A stretch of 59,071 nucleotides of DNA from Ignavibacteriaceae bacterium. GTDB taxonomy: Bacteria; Bacteroidota; Ignavibacteria; Ignavibacteriales; Ignavibacteriaceae. The stretch lies in NCBI GenBank assembly GCA_014860115.1, contig JACZKK010000076.1:1-59071 (forward strand). Reading direction: 5' to 3'. A model generated the notes under the pieces. The model saw nothing but the letters and a program-made list of their open reading frames with translations. It did no database searches and was not told the origin of the DNA. This document shows positions 43,185-50,796 of this stretch, in pieces (the stretch's first letter is position 1; each line of letters starts with the position of its first letter). The translations under genes were made by a program, and so were the position numbers.

Positions 43185-44819
43185 ATGAACGGAATAGAAC
43201 TCATACTCATTGCACTAATAATGTATGTTGTTGCTTACAAGCTCTACGGCGGTTTTATAACCAAGCGGCTTGAAGTGAACAATATTAAAGAAACACCTTC
43301 GCACACAATGTACGATGGAGTTGATTACGTTCCGGCAAAAGCTCCGGTTCTCCTCGGACATCACTTTGCATCGATCGCAGGTGCAGGCCCAATTGTTGGC
43401 CCGGTTATAGCCGCAGGATTTGGTTGGCTGCCGGTTTATCTGTGGGTTGTATTCGGCGCAATTTTTATCGGCGGTGTTCACGATTATTCATCTATTGTTG
43501 CTTCAGTTCGTCATCAAAGCAAATCAATTGGTTACATAATTCAAACTTATCTTGGAGTGAATGGTAAGAAACTTTTCCTCATATTCTCCTGGGCAACTTT
43601 AATTCTTGTAATTGCAGTGTTCACTATAATTGTTTCGGATACTTTCACTCATATTCCGAGTGCAGGGACCTCTTCAATTCTGTTTATATTTCTTGCAATT
43701 TTGTTTGGATTAACAATTTATCGATTTAAAGTTCCTTTGTGGGTTGCAACGATTATCGGAGTTGTTCTGCTTTTCTTATCCATTCCAGCAGGAAATTTAT
43801 TTCCGCTTCAGCTTGATAAACTCACCTGGCAGTTAATCCTGTTCGTTTATATTTTTGCTGCATCCGTTACACCTGTCTGGATATTGCTGCAGCCTCGTGA
43901 TTATCTAAATTCTTTTTTCCTATATGCTCTAATGATCGGAGGATTAGTTGGAATTTTATTTGCTGCCCCAACAATCAATCTTCCCGCATTCAGCACATTT
44001 TCATTAGAAAAAGTTGGATATCTCTTCCCCGCTTTATTTGTCACGGTTGCTTGTGGTGCTATCAGCGGATTTCATTCACTGGTAGGAAGTGGAACTACAG
44101 CAAAGCAGCTTAATAAAGAAACCGATAGCAGAATTATCGGCTACGGCGGAATGCTGATTGAAGGCTTGCTTGCTGTCTTATCATTGGTTGCGGTTGCTTC
44201 GATGGTTAATAAAGAATTTATTGACCTCCTTATTAAGCAGGGTCCGGTTGCAGCATTTTCTCTCGGCGTAGCAAGATTTATTAATGCAATTCCAGTTCTG
44301 AATATTTCTATACCACTTGCACAAACATTTACTGCACTTGCAGTTTCTGCTTTTGCATTAACTTCGCTCGATACCGCAACACGGTTAGCAAGATTTATGT
44401 TCCAGGAATATTTTGAAGTTAAAGATCAACCAGAGAAAAAATCAATTTTTCAGAACAGATTTGTGGCTACAGGTATAACTGTTTTCTTTGGTGCAGCTTT
44501 AACTTTCAGTGGACAAACAATGTCAATCTGGCCGGTGTTCGGAAGTGCAAATCAATTACTTGCAGCATTAGCATTGCTCGCATTAACTGTCTGGGTAGCA
44601 AATCTTAAAAAAGGATTTTTGTTTGTTTTGATACCAATGCTTTTCATGTTCGCGGTGACACTAACAGCATTGGGAATGTTGGTCTATCAAAATTTTATTG
44701 CAACTAATTTTACATTATCAATTATTTCAGTCTTACTATTTACTCTTGCAGTTTTGCTTGGAATTAAAGCCTATAGTGTTTTAATCAACGGTAAAGAATT
44801 AAGTAAAGAAATTGCTTAA
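43185..44819 (+). CDS. cstA: CstA-type carbon starvation / peptide-pyruvate transporter
   Basis: 544-residue polytopic membrane protein of the CstA family: YGGFITKRLEVN, GHHFASIAGAGPIVGPVIAA (conserved membrane entry), GGVHDYSSIV, and the later SLDTATRLARFM and WPVFGSANQLLAALALL. Family members import peptides or pyruvate. The length is that of the shorter CstA branch. It lies between two S23 cassettes and just upstream of the HD protein gene. Its presence in a citrate cluster suggests uptake of an organic acid or peptide that feeds it (inference). Confidence 0.9.
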   Translation: MNGIELILIALIMYVVAYKLYGGFITKRLEVNNIKETPSHTMYDGVDYVPAKAPVLLGHHFASIAGAGPIVGPVIAAGFGWLPVYLWVVFGAIFIGGVHDYSSIVASVRHQSKSIGYIIQTYLGVNGKKLFLIFSWATLILVIAVFTIIVSDTFTHIPSAGTSSILFIFLAILFGLTIYRFKVPLWVATIIGVVLLFLSIPAGNLFPLQLDKLTWQLILFVYIFAASVTPVWILLQPRDYLNSFFLYALMIGGLVGILFAAPTINLPAFSTFSLEKVGYLFPALFVTVACGAISGFHSLVGSGTTAKQLNKETDSRIIGYGGMLIEGLLAVLSLVAVASMVNKEFIDLLIKQGPVAAFSLGVARFINAIPVLNISIPLAQTFTALAVSAFALTSLDTATRLARFMFQEYFEVKDQPEKKSIFQNRFVATGITVFFGAALTFSGQTMSIWPVFGSANQLLAALALLALTVWVANLKKGFLFVLIPMLFMFAVTLTALGMLVYQNFIATNFTLSIISVLLFTLAVLLGIKAYSVLINGKELSKEIA

Positions 44820-44838
44820 AATAAATCTGAGGAAATTA

Positions 44839-45372
44839 ATGAAAGAAAAAGTTTTAAAAATCTGGCCAGAAATAAAATGGATTGAAAATAAAGAGCTAAG
44901 AGAAAAAGTTTTAAACTGCTGGATTTATGCAATTGAAAACTCAGTGCTCACTCCTGAAGATCTTGAAGTGATTCCTTTTTCACTTTTGATAAAAGATTGC
45001 AAAATAACTTTTATGAACCATAAACGTACGGCAGTTCAGCTTTCTGTGGATATTGCAAAGCGAATGAAAGCTAACTTCGGTGATGAAATAAAAATAGATA
45101 TGGATTTACTTATCGCTGGTGCAATTCTGATTGACATAGGAAAATTAATTGAATATGATAAAGTGAATGGTAAACTTGTCACAAGTAAAGCCGGAAATTT
45201 ACTTCGTCATCCATTTAGCGGTGTTTCAATTGCAGATAGATTCGGATTGCCTTATGAAGTGCAGCATATAATTGCCTATCATGCAAAAGAAGGTGATTTG
45301 GCAAAAAGAAATGTTGAAGCAATAATTGTTCATCACGCAGATTTTGTTTCATTCGATCCGTTTAAAGTATAA
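44839..45372 (+). CDS. HD-domain protein with altered HD motif
   Basis: 177-residue HD-superfamily fold: H61 in MNHKRTAVQLS, then GAILIDIGK where the usual His-Asp pair is Ile98-Asp99, then HPFSGVSIAD and a late VHHADFVSFD. The other His/Asp residues remain, so metal binding may be reduced or altered. ATG at 44839, 6 bases after GAGGAAA, is preferred to the TTG inside cstA. It follows cstA closely. Substrate unknown. Confidence 0.78.
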   Translation: MKEKVLKIWPEIKWIENKELREKVLNCWIYAIENSVLTPEDLEVIPFSLLIKDCKITFMNHKRTAVQLSVDIAKRMKANFGDEIKIDMDLLIAGAILIDIGKLIEYDKVNGKLVTSKAGNLLRHPFSGVSIADRFGLPYEVQHIIAYHAKEGDLAKRNVEAIIVHHADFVSFDPFKV

Positions 45373-45374
45373 TT

Positions 45375-45778
45375 GGCTAGAAGCGAGAGGTAAGAAGTAA
45401 GAATGCTTGATCTTAGTCATAAAAAATTAGATATCTGGAATTATAGTTTAGACTTGGTATCAAAGATTTATTCCTTGACATCTAAATTTCCAAAAGAAGA
45501 GCTTTTTGGATTAACTAGTCAACTGAGAAGAGCTTCAGTTTCTGTAAGTTCAAATGTTGCTGAAGGATTATCACGAACTTCTAAACTTGAGAAAATCAGG
45601 TTCCTTGAAATTTCTAGATCATCATTAGTTGAGATTGATACTCAATTAGAAATTACTCTGAAATTAAAGTTGTCCAACAATAATGAGCTAATTGAAATTG
45701 AAAAGTTATTAAACAGTTTATTTGCAATGATAACTTCATTAAAAAAGAAAATTAAATAAAAACCTCTTGCTTCTCGCC
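45375..45778 (+). mobile_element. S23 cassette 2: inverted-repeat-bounded four-helix-bundle gene
   Basis: A 404-bp segment between the HD gene and aconitase, bounded by GGCTAGAAGCGAGAGGT (45375-45391) and ACCTCTTGCTTCTCGCC (45762-45778), 15 of 17 bases complementary. The AATTG just outside is also echoed with a 4-base indel. The repeat sequence differs from that of cassette 1 although the encoded proteins are related, so the repeats may belong to the insertion sites or to other repeat families. Confidence 0.55.
45403..45759 (+). CDS. Four-helix bundle (S23/IVS) protein, copy 2
   Basis: 118 residues, same family and length as the gene at 42785: HKKLDIWNYSLDLVSKIYSL, LFGLTSQLRRASVSVSSNVA and RFLEISRSSLVEIDTQLEI. 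Identity to copy 1 is around half by eye, so these are not a recent duplication. Basic C-terminus (KKKIK) suggests RNA or DNA contact. It separates the HD gene from aconitase in the same operon. Confidence 0.9.
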   Translation: MLDLSHKKLDIWNYSLDLVSKIYSLTSKFPKEELFGLTSQLRRASVSVSSNVAEGLSRTSKLEKIRFLEISRSSLVEIDTQLEITLKLKLSNNNELIEIEKLLNSLFAMITSLKKKIK

Positions 45779-45815
45779 TTTCAATTCTGGCAGAGTTCAA
45801 GATTACGGAGAAAAA

Positions 45816-47786
45816 ATGCCCCAAACTTTAATCGAAAAAATAGCACAAAAATTTGCTGTGGGATTGGATCCAAAACACGAAGTTCACGCAGGTGATTATC
45901 TTTCTATTAAACCTGCCTATGTAATGACACACGACAACACCGGTGCAGTCATTCCAAAATTCAAATCCATAGGTGCGAAAAAACTTTTCAATCCAAGGCA
46001 AGTTGTATGTACACTTGATCATAATGTTCAGGATACAACAGAAAAAAATCTTGAGAAGTATAAAAAGATTGAAGACTTTGCTAAAACTATGGGAGCGGAT
46101 TTTTATCCAGCTGGTCGAGGCATCGGACACCAGATTATGTGCGAAGAAGGTTATGCCTGGCCGGGAACGATGGTTGTTGCATCCGATTCGCATTCAAATA
46201 TGTATGGCGGGCTTGGCTGTCTTGGAACTCCAATTGTCCGGACAGATGCCGCTGCAATCTGGGCAACAGGAAGAACTTGGTGGCAGGTTCCACCAATTGC
46301 AAAAGTCGAGTTGAAGGGAAACTTAAGACATGGCGTAACCGGAAAAGATGTCATCATAGCCTTGTGCGGATATTTTAATAAAGATGAAGTATTAAATCAT
46401 GCAATAGAATTTGCTGGTGATGGAATTCGTTATCTGACAATTGATGAACGATTAGCTATTGCAAATATGACGACAGAGTGGGGCGCACTTGCAGGAGTTT
46501 TCCCAATTGATCTTGCAACAATTTTATGGTTGAAAAAACGCGAAAGATTTATTGAGCATCGTGGACTTGAAGGAGTTTTTTCTGATGAAGATGGAAATGG
46601 TCAGCATCCAAGAATAAATCATAAACGTATTGAAGAATTAGAACATAATAATCTTCAAGCTGATACAGATGCTTTTTATGTAAAAGAACTAACGATTGAT
46701 CTTTCTGCAATCGAACCATTTGTATCTGGTCCTAACACAGTAAAAACATATGCAGCGGTATCAGAGCTTAAAGAAAAAAATATTAAAATAAATAAAGCAT
46801 ATCTAGTATCGTGTGTTAATAGTCGTGTTGATGATATCGCAGAAGCAGCAGCAGAAGTTAAGGGGAAGCAAATTGCTGATCACGTAAAGTTTTATATTGC
46901 CGCTGCGTCAAGTGAAGTTCAAAAAGAAGCTGAACGATACGGTTACTGGCAATCATTGTTAGAAGCTGGTGCAATTCCACTTCCTCCCGGCTGTGGACCA
47001 TGTATCGGACTCGGAACAGGATTGCTTGAAGATGGTGAGATTGGAATTTCTGCAACGAATAGAAATTTTAAAGGAAGAATGGGTTCACCAAATGCACAGG
47101 CTTATCTTGCTTCTCCTGCTGTGGTAGCTGCTTCTGCTGTTGCAGGTAAAATTTATTTCGAGTGGAAGAATAAGGAACACCGTCCGATTAATGGCTCAAT
47201 TAAAATCAATGAGAAAAAAACCGATAAAAAAACTGCTGTAAAAATTATCAAAGGATTTAAACCTGTAATTGAAGGAGAGTTAATTTTCTGCCACCAGGAT
47301 AACTTGAACACCGATGGAATTTATCCCGGCAAGTACACTTACAATGATGATATGACTCCGCAGCAGCAAGCAGAAGTTGTAATGGAAAATTACGATCCTG
47401 AATTTGTGAAGATTACGAAATCCGGAGATGTACTTGTTGGCGGATTTAATTTTGGCACTGGTTCATCACGTGAGCAGGCAGCAACAGCTCTAAAGTATAA
47501 AGGAATTCAATTAGTAGTTGCAGGCACTTTTAATGAGACTTATAAACGTAATGCTCTTAACAATGGTTATTTGCTAATTGAATGTCCACAACTTGTAAAC
47601 GATTTGACAGCAAAATTTGGGAAAGACAAGTTAACCGTAAAAACCGGTATGAATGTTAAAATAGATTTTGAAAATTCATCTTTAGCATTTAATGATAAAA
47701 CTTATTCTCTCGATCCGGTCGGTGAAGCAGCACAAGAGCTAATAGTAACCGGTGGATTGGAAGAATGGGTTAAGAAGAATCTTTAA
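45816..47786 (+). CDS. Aconitase-family hydratase, homoaconitase-like single chain
   Basis: 656-residue [4Fe-4S] hydro-lyase with large domain and swivel domain in one chain. Cluster cysteines: VSCVNSR (one) and GCGPCIG (two). Also GRGIGHQIM, ASDSHSNMYGGLG, TDAAAIWATGRTWW, GISATNRNFKGRMG and the swivel FNFGTGSSREQAATAL. As far as I recall, this resembles fungal homoaconitase (Lys4) along its whole length more than typical AcnA/AcnB. With icd and citrate lyase around it, citrate/isocitrate is the likely substrate; homocitrate or methylcitrate are alternatives. No homocitrate synthase is in the window. Confidence 0.85.
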   Translation: MPQTLIEKIAQKFAVGLDPKHEVHAGDYLSIKPAYVMTHDNTGAVIPKFKSIGAKKLFNPRQVVCTLDHNVQDTTEKNLEKYKKIEDFAKTMGADFYPAGRGIGHQIMCEEGYAWPGTMVVASDSHSNMYGGLGCLGTPIVRTDAAAIWATGRTWWQVPPIAKVELKGNLRHGVTGKDVIIALCGYFNKDEVLNHAIEFAGDGIRYLTIDERLAIANMTTEWGALAGVFPIDLATILWLKKRERFIEHRGLEGVFSDEDGNGQHPRINHKRIEELEHNNLQADTDAFYVKELTIDLSAIEPFVSGPNTVKTYAAVSELKEKNIKINKAYLVSCVNSRVDDIAEAAAEVKGKQIADHVKFYIAAASSEVQKEAERYGYWQSLLEAGAIPLPPGCGPCIGLGTGLLEDGEIGISATNRNFKGRMGSPNAQAYLASPAVVAASAVAGKIYFEWKNKEHRPINGSIKINEKKTDKKTAVKIIKGFKPVIEGELIFCHQDNLNTDGIYPGKYTYNDDMTPQQQAEVVMENYDPEFVKITKSGDVLVGGFNFGTGSSREQAATALKYKGIQLVVAGTFNETYKRNALNNGYLLIECPQLVNDLTAKFGKDKLTVKTGMNVKIDFENSSLAFNDKTYSLDPVGEAAQELIVTGGLEEWVKKNL

Positions 47787-47791
47787 AACAC

Positions 47792-47865
47792 AATTGAACG
47801 CAGATATCACCGATTGTTTAAGATCAGCGCAGATCATAAAAAATCATAAAAATCAGCGTTCAATT
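47792..47865. repeat. Dispersed palindrome (AACGC / GCGTT type), copy 1
   Basis: AATTGAACGC and GCGTTCAATT form perfect 10-base ends of a 74-bp element in the spacer between aconitase and the PrpD-family gene. It contains GATCAGCGCAGATCATAAA plus AATCATAAAAATC, which recurs with one mismatch at 50734-50766. Confidence 0.75.
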
Positions 47866-47885
47866 ATTTCTTATAAAGGAATAAT

Positions 47886-49319
47886 ATGAACAAATCAATT
47901 TCAAGAACAATTTCAGAATTTGCAGTTAACTTGCAATACATAGACTTACCAAAAGAAGTTATCCACGAAATAAAAAGATATCTGTACGATTCATTCGGCT
48001 GTGCATTCGGAGGATATCATACAAAAGATGTTAGAATAATCCGAAACATTTACAGAGATATGGGCGGGACAGAAGAAGCCACAGTAATTGGATTCGGTGA
48101 TAAAATTCCTGCTGTTAATGCAACATTGGTAAATTCATTGATGATCCGTGCACTCGACTTTAACGATATTTACTGGAAAGAAGATCCATCACATCCGTCT
48201 GATATTATTCCAGCTGCATTATCAACTGCAGAATTAGTTGGCGCATCAATGGAAGATGTAATAACAGCAATTGTACTTGCTTATGAATTTGAACAGCGGC
48301 TCTGTCTGTTTGCTTCTCCGGGAGTTCGTGAACGGAAATGGCATCACGCAACTCTAACTCAGTTTGTTTCTCCAATTGTTGCAGGAAAAATTCTTGGACT
48401 AAGTGTCGATCAAATGGTAAACGCTATCGGAATTAGTGGAAGCCATAATCATACAATCGGTTGTCCGACTGCTGGCAAACTTACAATGATGAAAAACACA
48501 GTTGATCCAATGGCAACGCAGTCAGGTGTATTTGCAGCACTAATGGCTCAACGTGGTTACTCTGGAACTGAAGCAGTATTTGAAGGCAAAGAAGGTTTTA
48601 TGGATACGTTTCTTGGCTGGAATGCAAAAGAACAAAAAGTTGAACCAGTCAGTATGAAAGGCAGGGATGGTGTCTCCGAGTGGAAATGGAATATTGATAA
48701 ATTAATTGGCGGACTTGGCAATTCATACAAAATTCTTGAATGCAGTATGAAAGCTTTTCCCACAGAAGCATTAACTCACACTCATCTTTCAGCAACACTA
48801 AAAGTTGTTACGAAGAACAATATCGGTTATGATCAGATTGACACAGTGACTCTTACAACATTAGCACAAGCTTATGATATACTTTTCGATCCACACAAAT
48901 ATCGCCCGGAATCAAGAGAAACTGCAGATCACTCACTTCCCTATTGCATAGCTGCTGCCTTAGTTGATCATAAAGTAACAACCCAATCTTTCTCAGATGA
49001 AAAATTAAAAGACCCAAGAATTTGGGAGGTGATTGATAGAATAAAAGGTGAACCTTCTCAGGAATTTGAAAAAATGTTTCCGGCAAAACAGCCCAGCAAA
49101 GTTATTGTGCGAACAAAAGATGGACGAGAATTTTCAGAGTATCTTGAATATCCAAAAGGCGATCCAAGAGAACCAATGACGATGGAAGATCTGGATAATA
49201 AGTTCGACGCTCTATCATCGCAGCTATTTGTTTCCGGCAGAAGAAAAGAAATGAAAGATGCAATCTTCAATGCAGAGGTTATGACTGCACGGGAGTTTAT
49301 GAAGAAAATGATTGTTTAA
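47886..49319 (+). CDS. MmgE/PrpD-family dehydratase
   Basis: 477 residues of the MmgE/PrpD fold: DSFGCAFGGY at the start, VNSLMIRALDFNDIYW, KWHHATLTQFVSPIVAGK and SHNHTIGCPTAGKLTMMK in the active-site region, and KAFPTEALTHTHL. Known members are 2-methylcitrate dehydratase and cis-aconitate decarboxylase; the substrate cannot be settled by sequence alone. In this cluster a citrate or methylcitrate dehydration is likely. No prpB or prpC is adjacent, arguing against a standard methylcitrate cycle operon. AAAGGA ribosome site. Confidence 0.85.
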   Translation: MNKSISRTISEFAVNLQYIDLPKEVIHEIKRYLYDSFGCAFGGYHTKDVRIIRNIYRDMGGTEEATVIGFGDKIPAVNATLVNSLMIRALDFNDIYWKEDPSHPSDIIPAALSTAELVGASMEDVITAIVLAYEFEQRLCLFASPGVRERKWHHATLTQFVSPIVAGKILGLSVDQMVNAIGISGSHNHTIGCPTAGKLTMMKNTVDPMATQSGVFAALMAQRGYSGTEAVFEGKEGFMDTFLGWNAKEQKVEPVSMKGRDGVSEWKWNIDKLIGGLGNSYKILECSMKAFPTEALTHTHLSATLKVVTKNNIGYDQIDTVTLTTLAQAYDILFDPHKYRPESRETADHSLPYCIAAALVDHKVTTQSFSDEKLKDPRIWEVIDRIKGEPSQEFEKMFPAKQPSKVIVRTKDGREFSEYLEYPKGDPREPMTMEDLDNKFDALSSQLFVSGRRKEMKDAIFNAEVMTAREFMKKMIV

Positions 49320-49324
49320 CATTC

Positions 49325-49411
49325 TGTCACTGCGAGTCATCCTTAGCTTGTCGAAGGATAGCGAAGCAATCTATAAAATGATGAGATTGCTTCACTTCGT
49401 TTGCAATGACA
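49325..49411. repeat. Nested palindromic repeat (GCAATGACA family)
   Basis: Outer arms TGTCACTGCGAG and TTGCAATGACA, middle arms GAAGCAATCT / AGATTGCTTC, and a second palindrome (CATCCTT..AAGGATA) inserted in the left arm. It occupies nearly all of the spacer between the PrpD-family gene and the CitD-CitE gene. Confidence 0.75.
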
Positions 49412-49430
49412 ACTCATTAAAAGGTATACA

Positions 49431-50708
49431 ATGAAAAAAATATTAAAATCATTCGCTGGCAAACGAGGCGAATCAGTTCGTTCTGATTGCTATTTTGAAA
49501 TCGAACTGAAAGATTCAGGAGATATAAAAATAAATCTTAAGAGCAAAGTTGAATCAATGTATGGGGAATCGATCAAAGAATTGATTCTTGAGATGATTAA
49601 TTTCTTTGAGATCAAAAATGCAAAGATTCTTTGCGAAGATAATGGAGCACTCCCGTTTGTGCTTGCAGCAAGATTTGAATTGGCTGTAAAAAGATTGGCC
49701 CATCCCCTAACCCCTTCTCTAAGGGAAGGGGGATTTAAATCCTCACCTTTCATCAAAAACATAAAATTTAATAAAGAATATTTACTTCCATTTAACGAAA
49801 AGAATTTGCACTCAACTCAAAAAGACAAATTAAGAAGAAGTCGGCTTTATCTGCCCGGAAATGAACCAAAGTTCTTTGTCAATGCAGGACTTCATTCTCC
49901 AGATGGAATTATACTTGATCTGGAAGACAGTGTTGCTCCTTCAGAAAAAGATGCAGCTCAGCTTCTTGTCCGAAATGCCCTCCGCTCTGTTGATTTTTAC
50001 AGCGCAGAAAGAATGGTTAGGATAAATCAACTTCCCAAAGGAGTAGATGATCTGAAATTCATTGTCCCGCATAATGTAAATGTAATTCTTGTTCCAAAGT
50101 GTGAATCAGCGGAGCAAATTCATCAACTTGAAAAAGAAGTTGAGAAGTTAAGGAAGCAGCACAAAGTTGAAAATCCAATTTACTTTATGCCAATCATTGA
50201 AAGTGCACTTGGAGTAATCAAAGCATTCGAGATCGCTTCTGCATCAAAATATAATTGTGCACTTGCAATTGGATTAGAAGATTACACAGCCGACATCGGA
50301 ACTCAACGAACAAACGAAGGTCGCGAAAGTATTTTTGCCAGACAGATGTTAGTAAACGCTGCTAAAGCTGCAAGCATTCAAGCAATAGATACTGTGTTCT
50401 CTGATGTTGCTGATATGGAAGCTCTGAGGGAAAGTGTTATAGAAGCAAAGTCACTTGGATTTGAAGGTAAAGGATGTATTCATCCACGTCAGATAAAAGT
50501 TGTTCACGAAGCTTTTGCGCCAACCGAACAAGAAATTGAAAAAGCTAAAAAGATTGTTCTGGCATTTGAAGAAGCAGAGAAAAAAGGACTCGGTGTCGTT
50601 TCACTTGGAAGTAAGATGATTGATCCACCGGTTGTTAAACGAGCAGTTAAAACAATTGATCTGGCGATCTTAAATAATTTAATAGATAAAAATTGGAGAA
50701 AAGGATAG
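49431..50708 (+). CDS. citE: Citrate lyase: fused acyl-carrier (CitD) and citryl-CoA lyase-type beta (CitE) subunits
   Basis: 425 residues. Residues 1-88 match the gamma (ACP) subunit CitD: a start with serines S15 and S18 (GESVRSD) where CitD carries its prosthetic group, then KVESMYGESIKELIL and EDNGALPFVLAARFELAV. Residues from about 135 match CitE: RSRLYLPGN, DGIILDLEDSVAPSEKD, VPKCESAEQ, MPIIESALG, GLEDYTADIG and GKGCIHPRQI. CitD and CitE are normally separate proteins. The linker (89-134) includes LTPSLREGG, encoded by a dispersed hairpin. The family cleaves citrate to acetate and oxaloacetate via citryl-ACP; citramalate is an alternative. Modification genes citC, citX and citG are absent here. 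Confidence 0.86.
   Translation: MKKILKSFAGKRGESVRSDCYFEIELKDSGDIKINLKSKVESMYGESIKELILEMINFFEIKNAKILCEDNGALPFVLAARFELAVKRLAHPLTPSLREGGFKSSPFIKNIKFNKEYLLPFNEKNLHSTQKDKLRRSRLYLPGNEPKFFVNAGLHSPDGIILDLEDSVAPSEKDAAQLLVRNALRSVDFYSAERMVRINQLPKGVDDLKFIVPHNVNVILVPKCESAEQIHQLEKEVEKLRKQHKVENPIYFMPIIESALGVIKAFEIASASKYNCALAIGLEDYTADIGTQRTNEGRESIFARQMLVNAAKAASIQAIDTVFSDVADMEALRESVIEAKSLGFEGKGCIHPRQIKVVHEAFAPTEQEIEKAKKIVLAFEEAEKKGLGVVSLGSKMIDPPVVKRAVKTIDLAILNNLIDKNWRKG
49703..49735. repeat. Dispersed hairpin forming the CitD-CitE linker
   Basis: CCCCTAACCCCTTCTCTAAG plus GGAAGGGGGATTT; stem CCCCTT / AAGGGG. Related to the hairpin region at 28716-28744 after glgC (TCCCCACCCTTCTCTTT...). Here it is translated as PLTPSLREGGF within the fusion linker. 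Confidence 0.7.
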
Positions 50709-50773
50709 AACGCTGATGCAACTGATTTAATATGATCAGCGCAGATCATAAACAATCATAAAAATCTGTGTTC
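50708..50773. repeat. Dispersed palindrome (AACGC / GCGTT type), copy 2
   Basis: Arms GAACGCTGAT and ATCTGTGTTC (8 of 10 pairs) around GATCAGCGCAGATCATAAAC plus AATCATAAAAATC. It overlaps the last base of the citE stop and fills the gap to citF. Second copy of the 47792-47865 element. Confidence 0.75.
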
Positions 50774-50796
50774 CATTTCTTAAAAGGATTTTGATT

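Noticed and set aside
42741-45778. Diversity-generating retroelement (S23 proteins resemble Avd)
   Set aside because: No reverse transcriptase, template repeat or variable repeat is present in or near either cassette.
45973-46378. Overlapping frames of about 80-110 residues inside aconitase
   Set aside because: Alternative-frame shadows of a strongly conserved enzyme gene with no domain or start signal of their own.
41549-47786. Lysine alpha-aminoadipate pathway (homoaconitase plus homoisocitrate dehydrogenase)
   Set aside because: The aconitase resembles Lys4, but no homocitrate synthase or aminoadipate gene is present, the dehydrogenase has the NADP isocitrate-type APKY loop, and citrate lyase genes follow.
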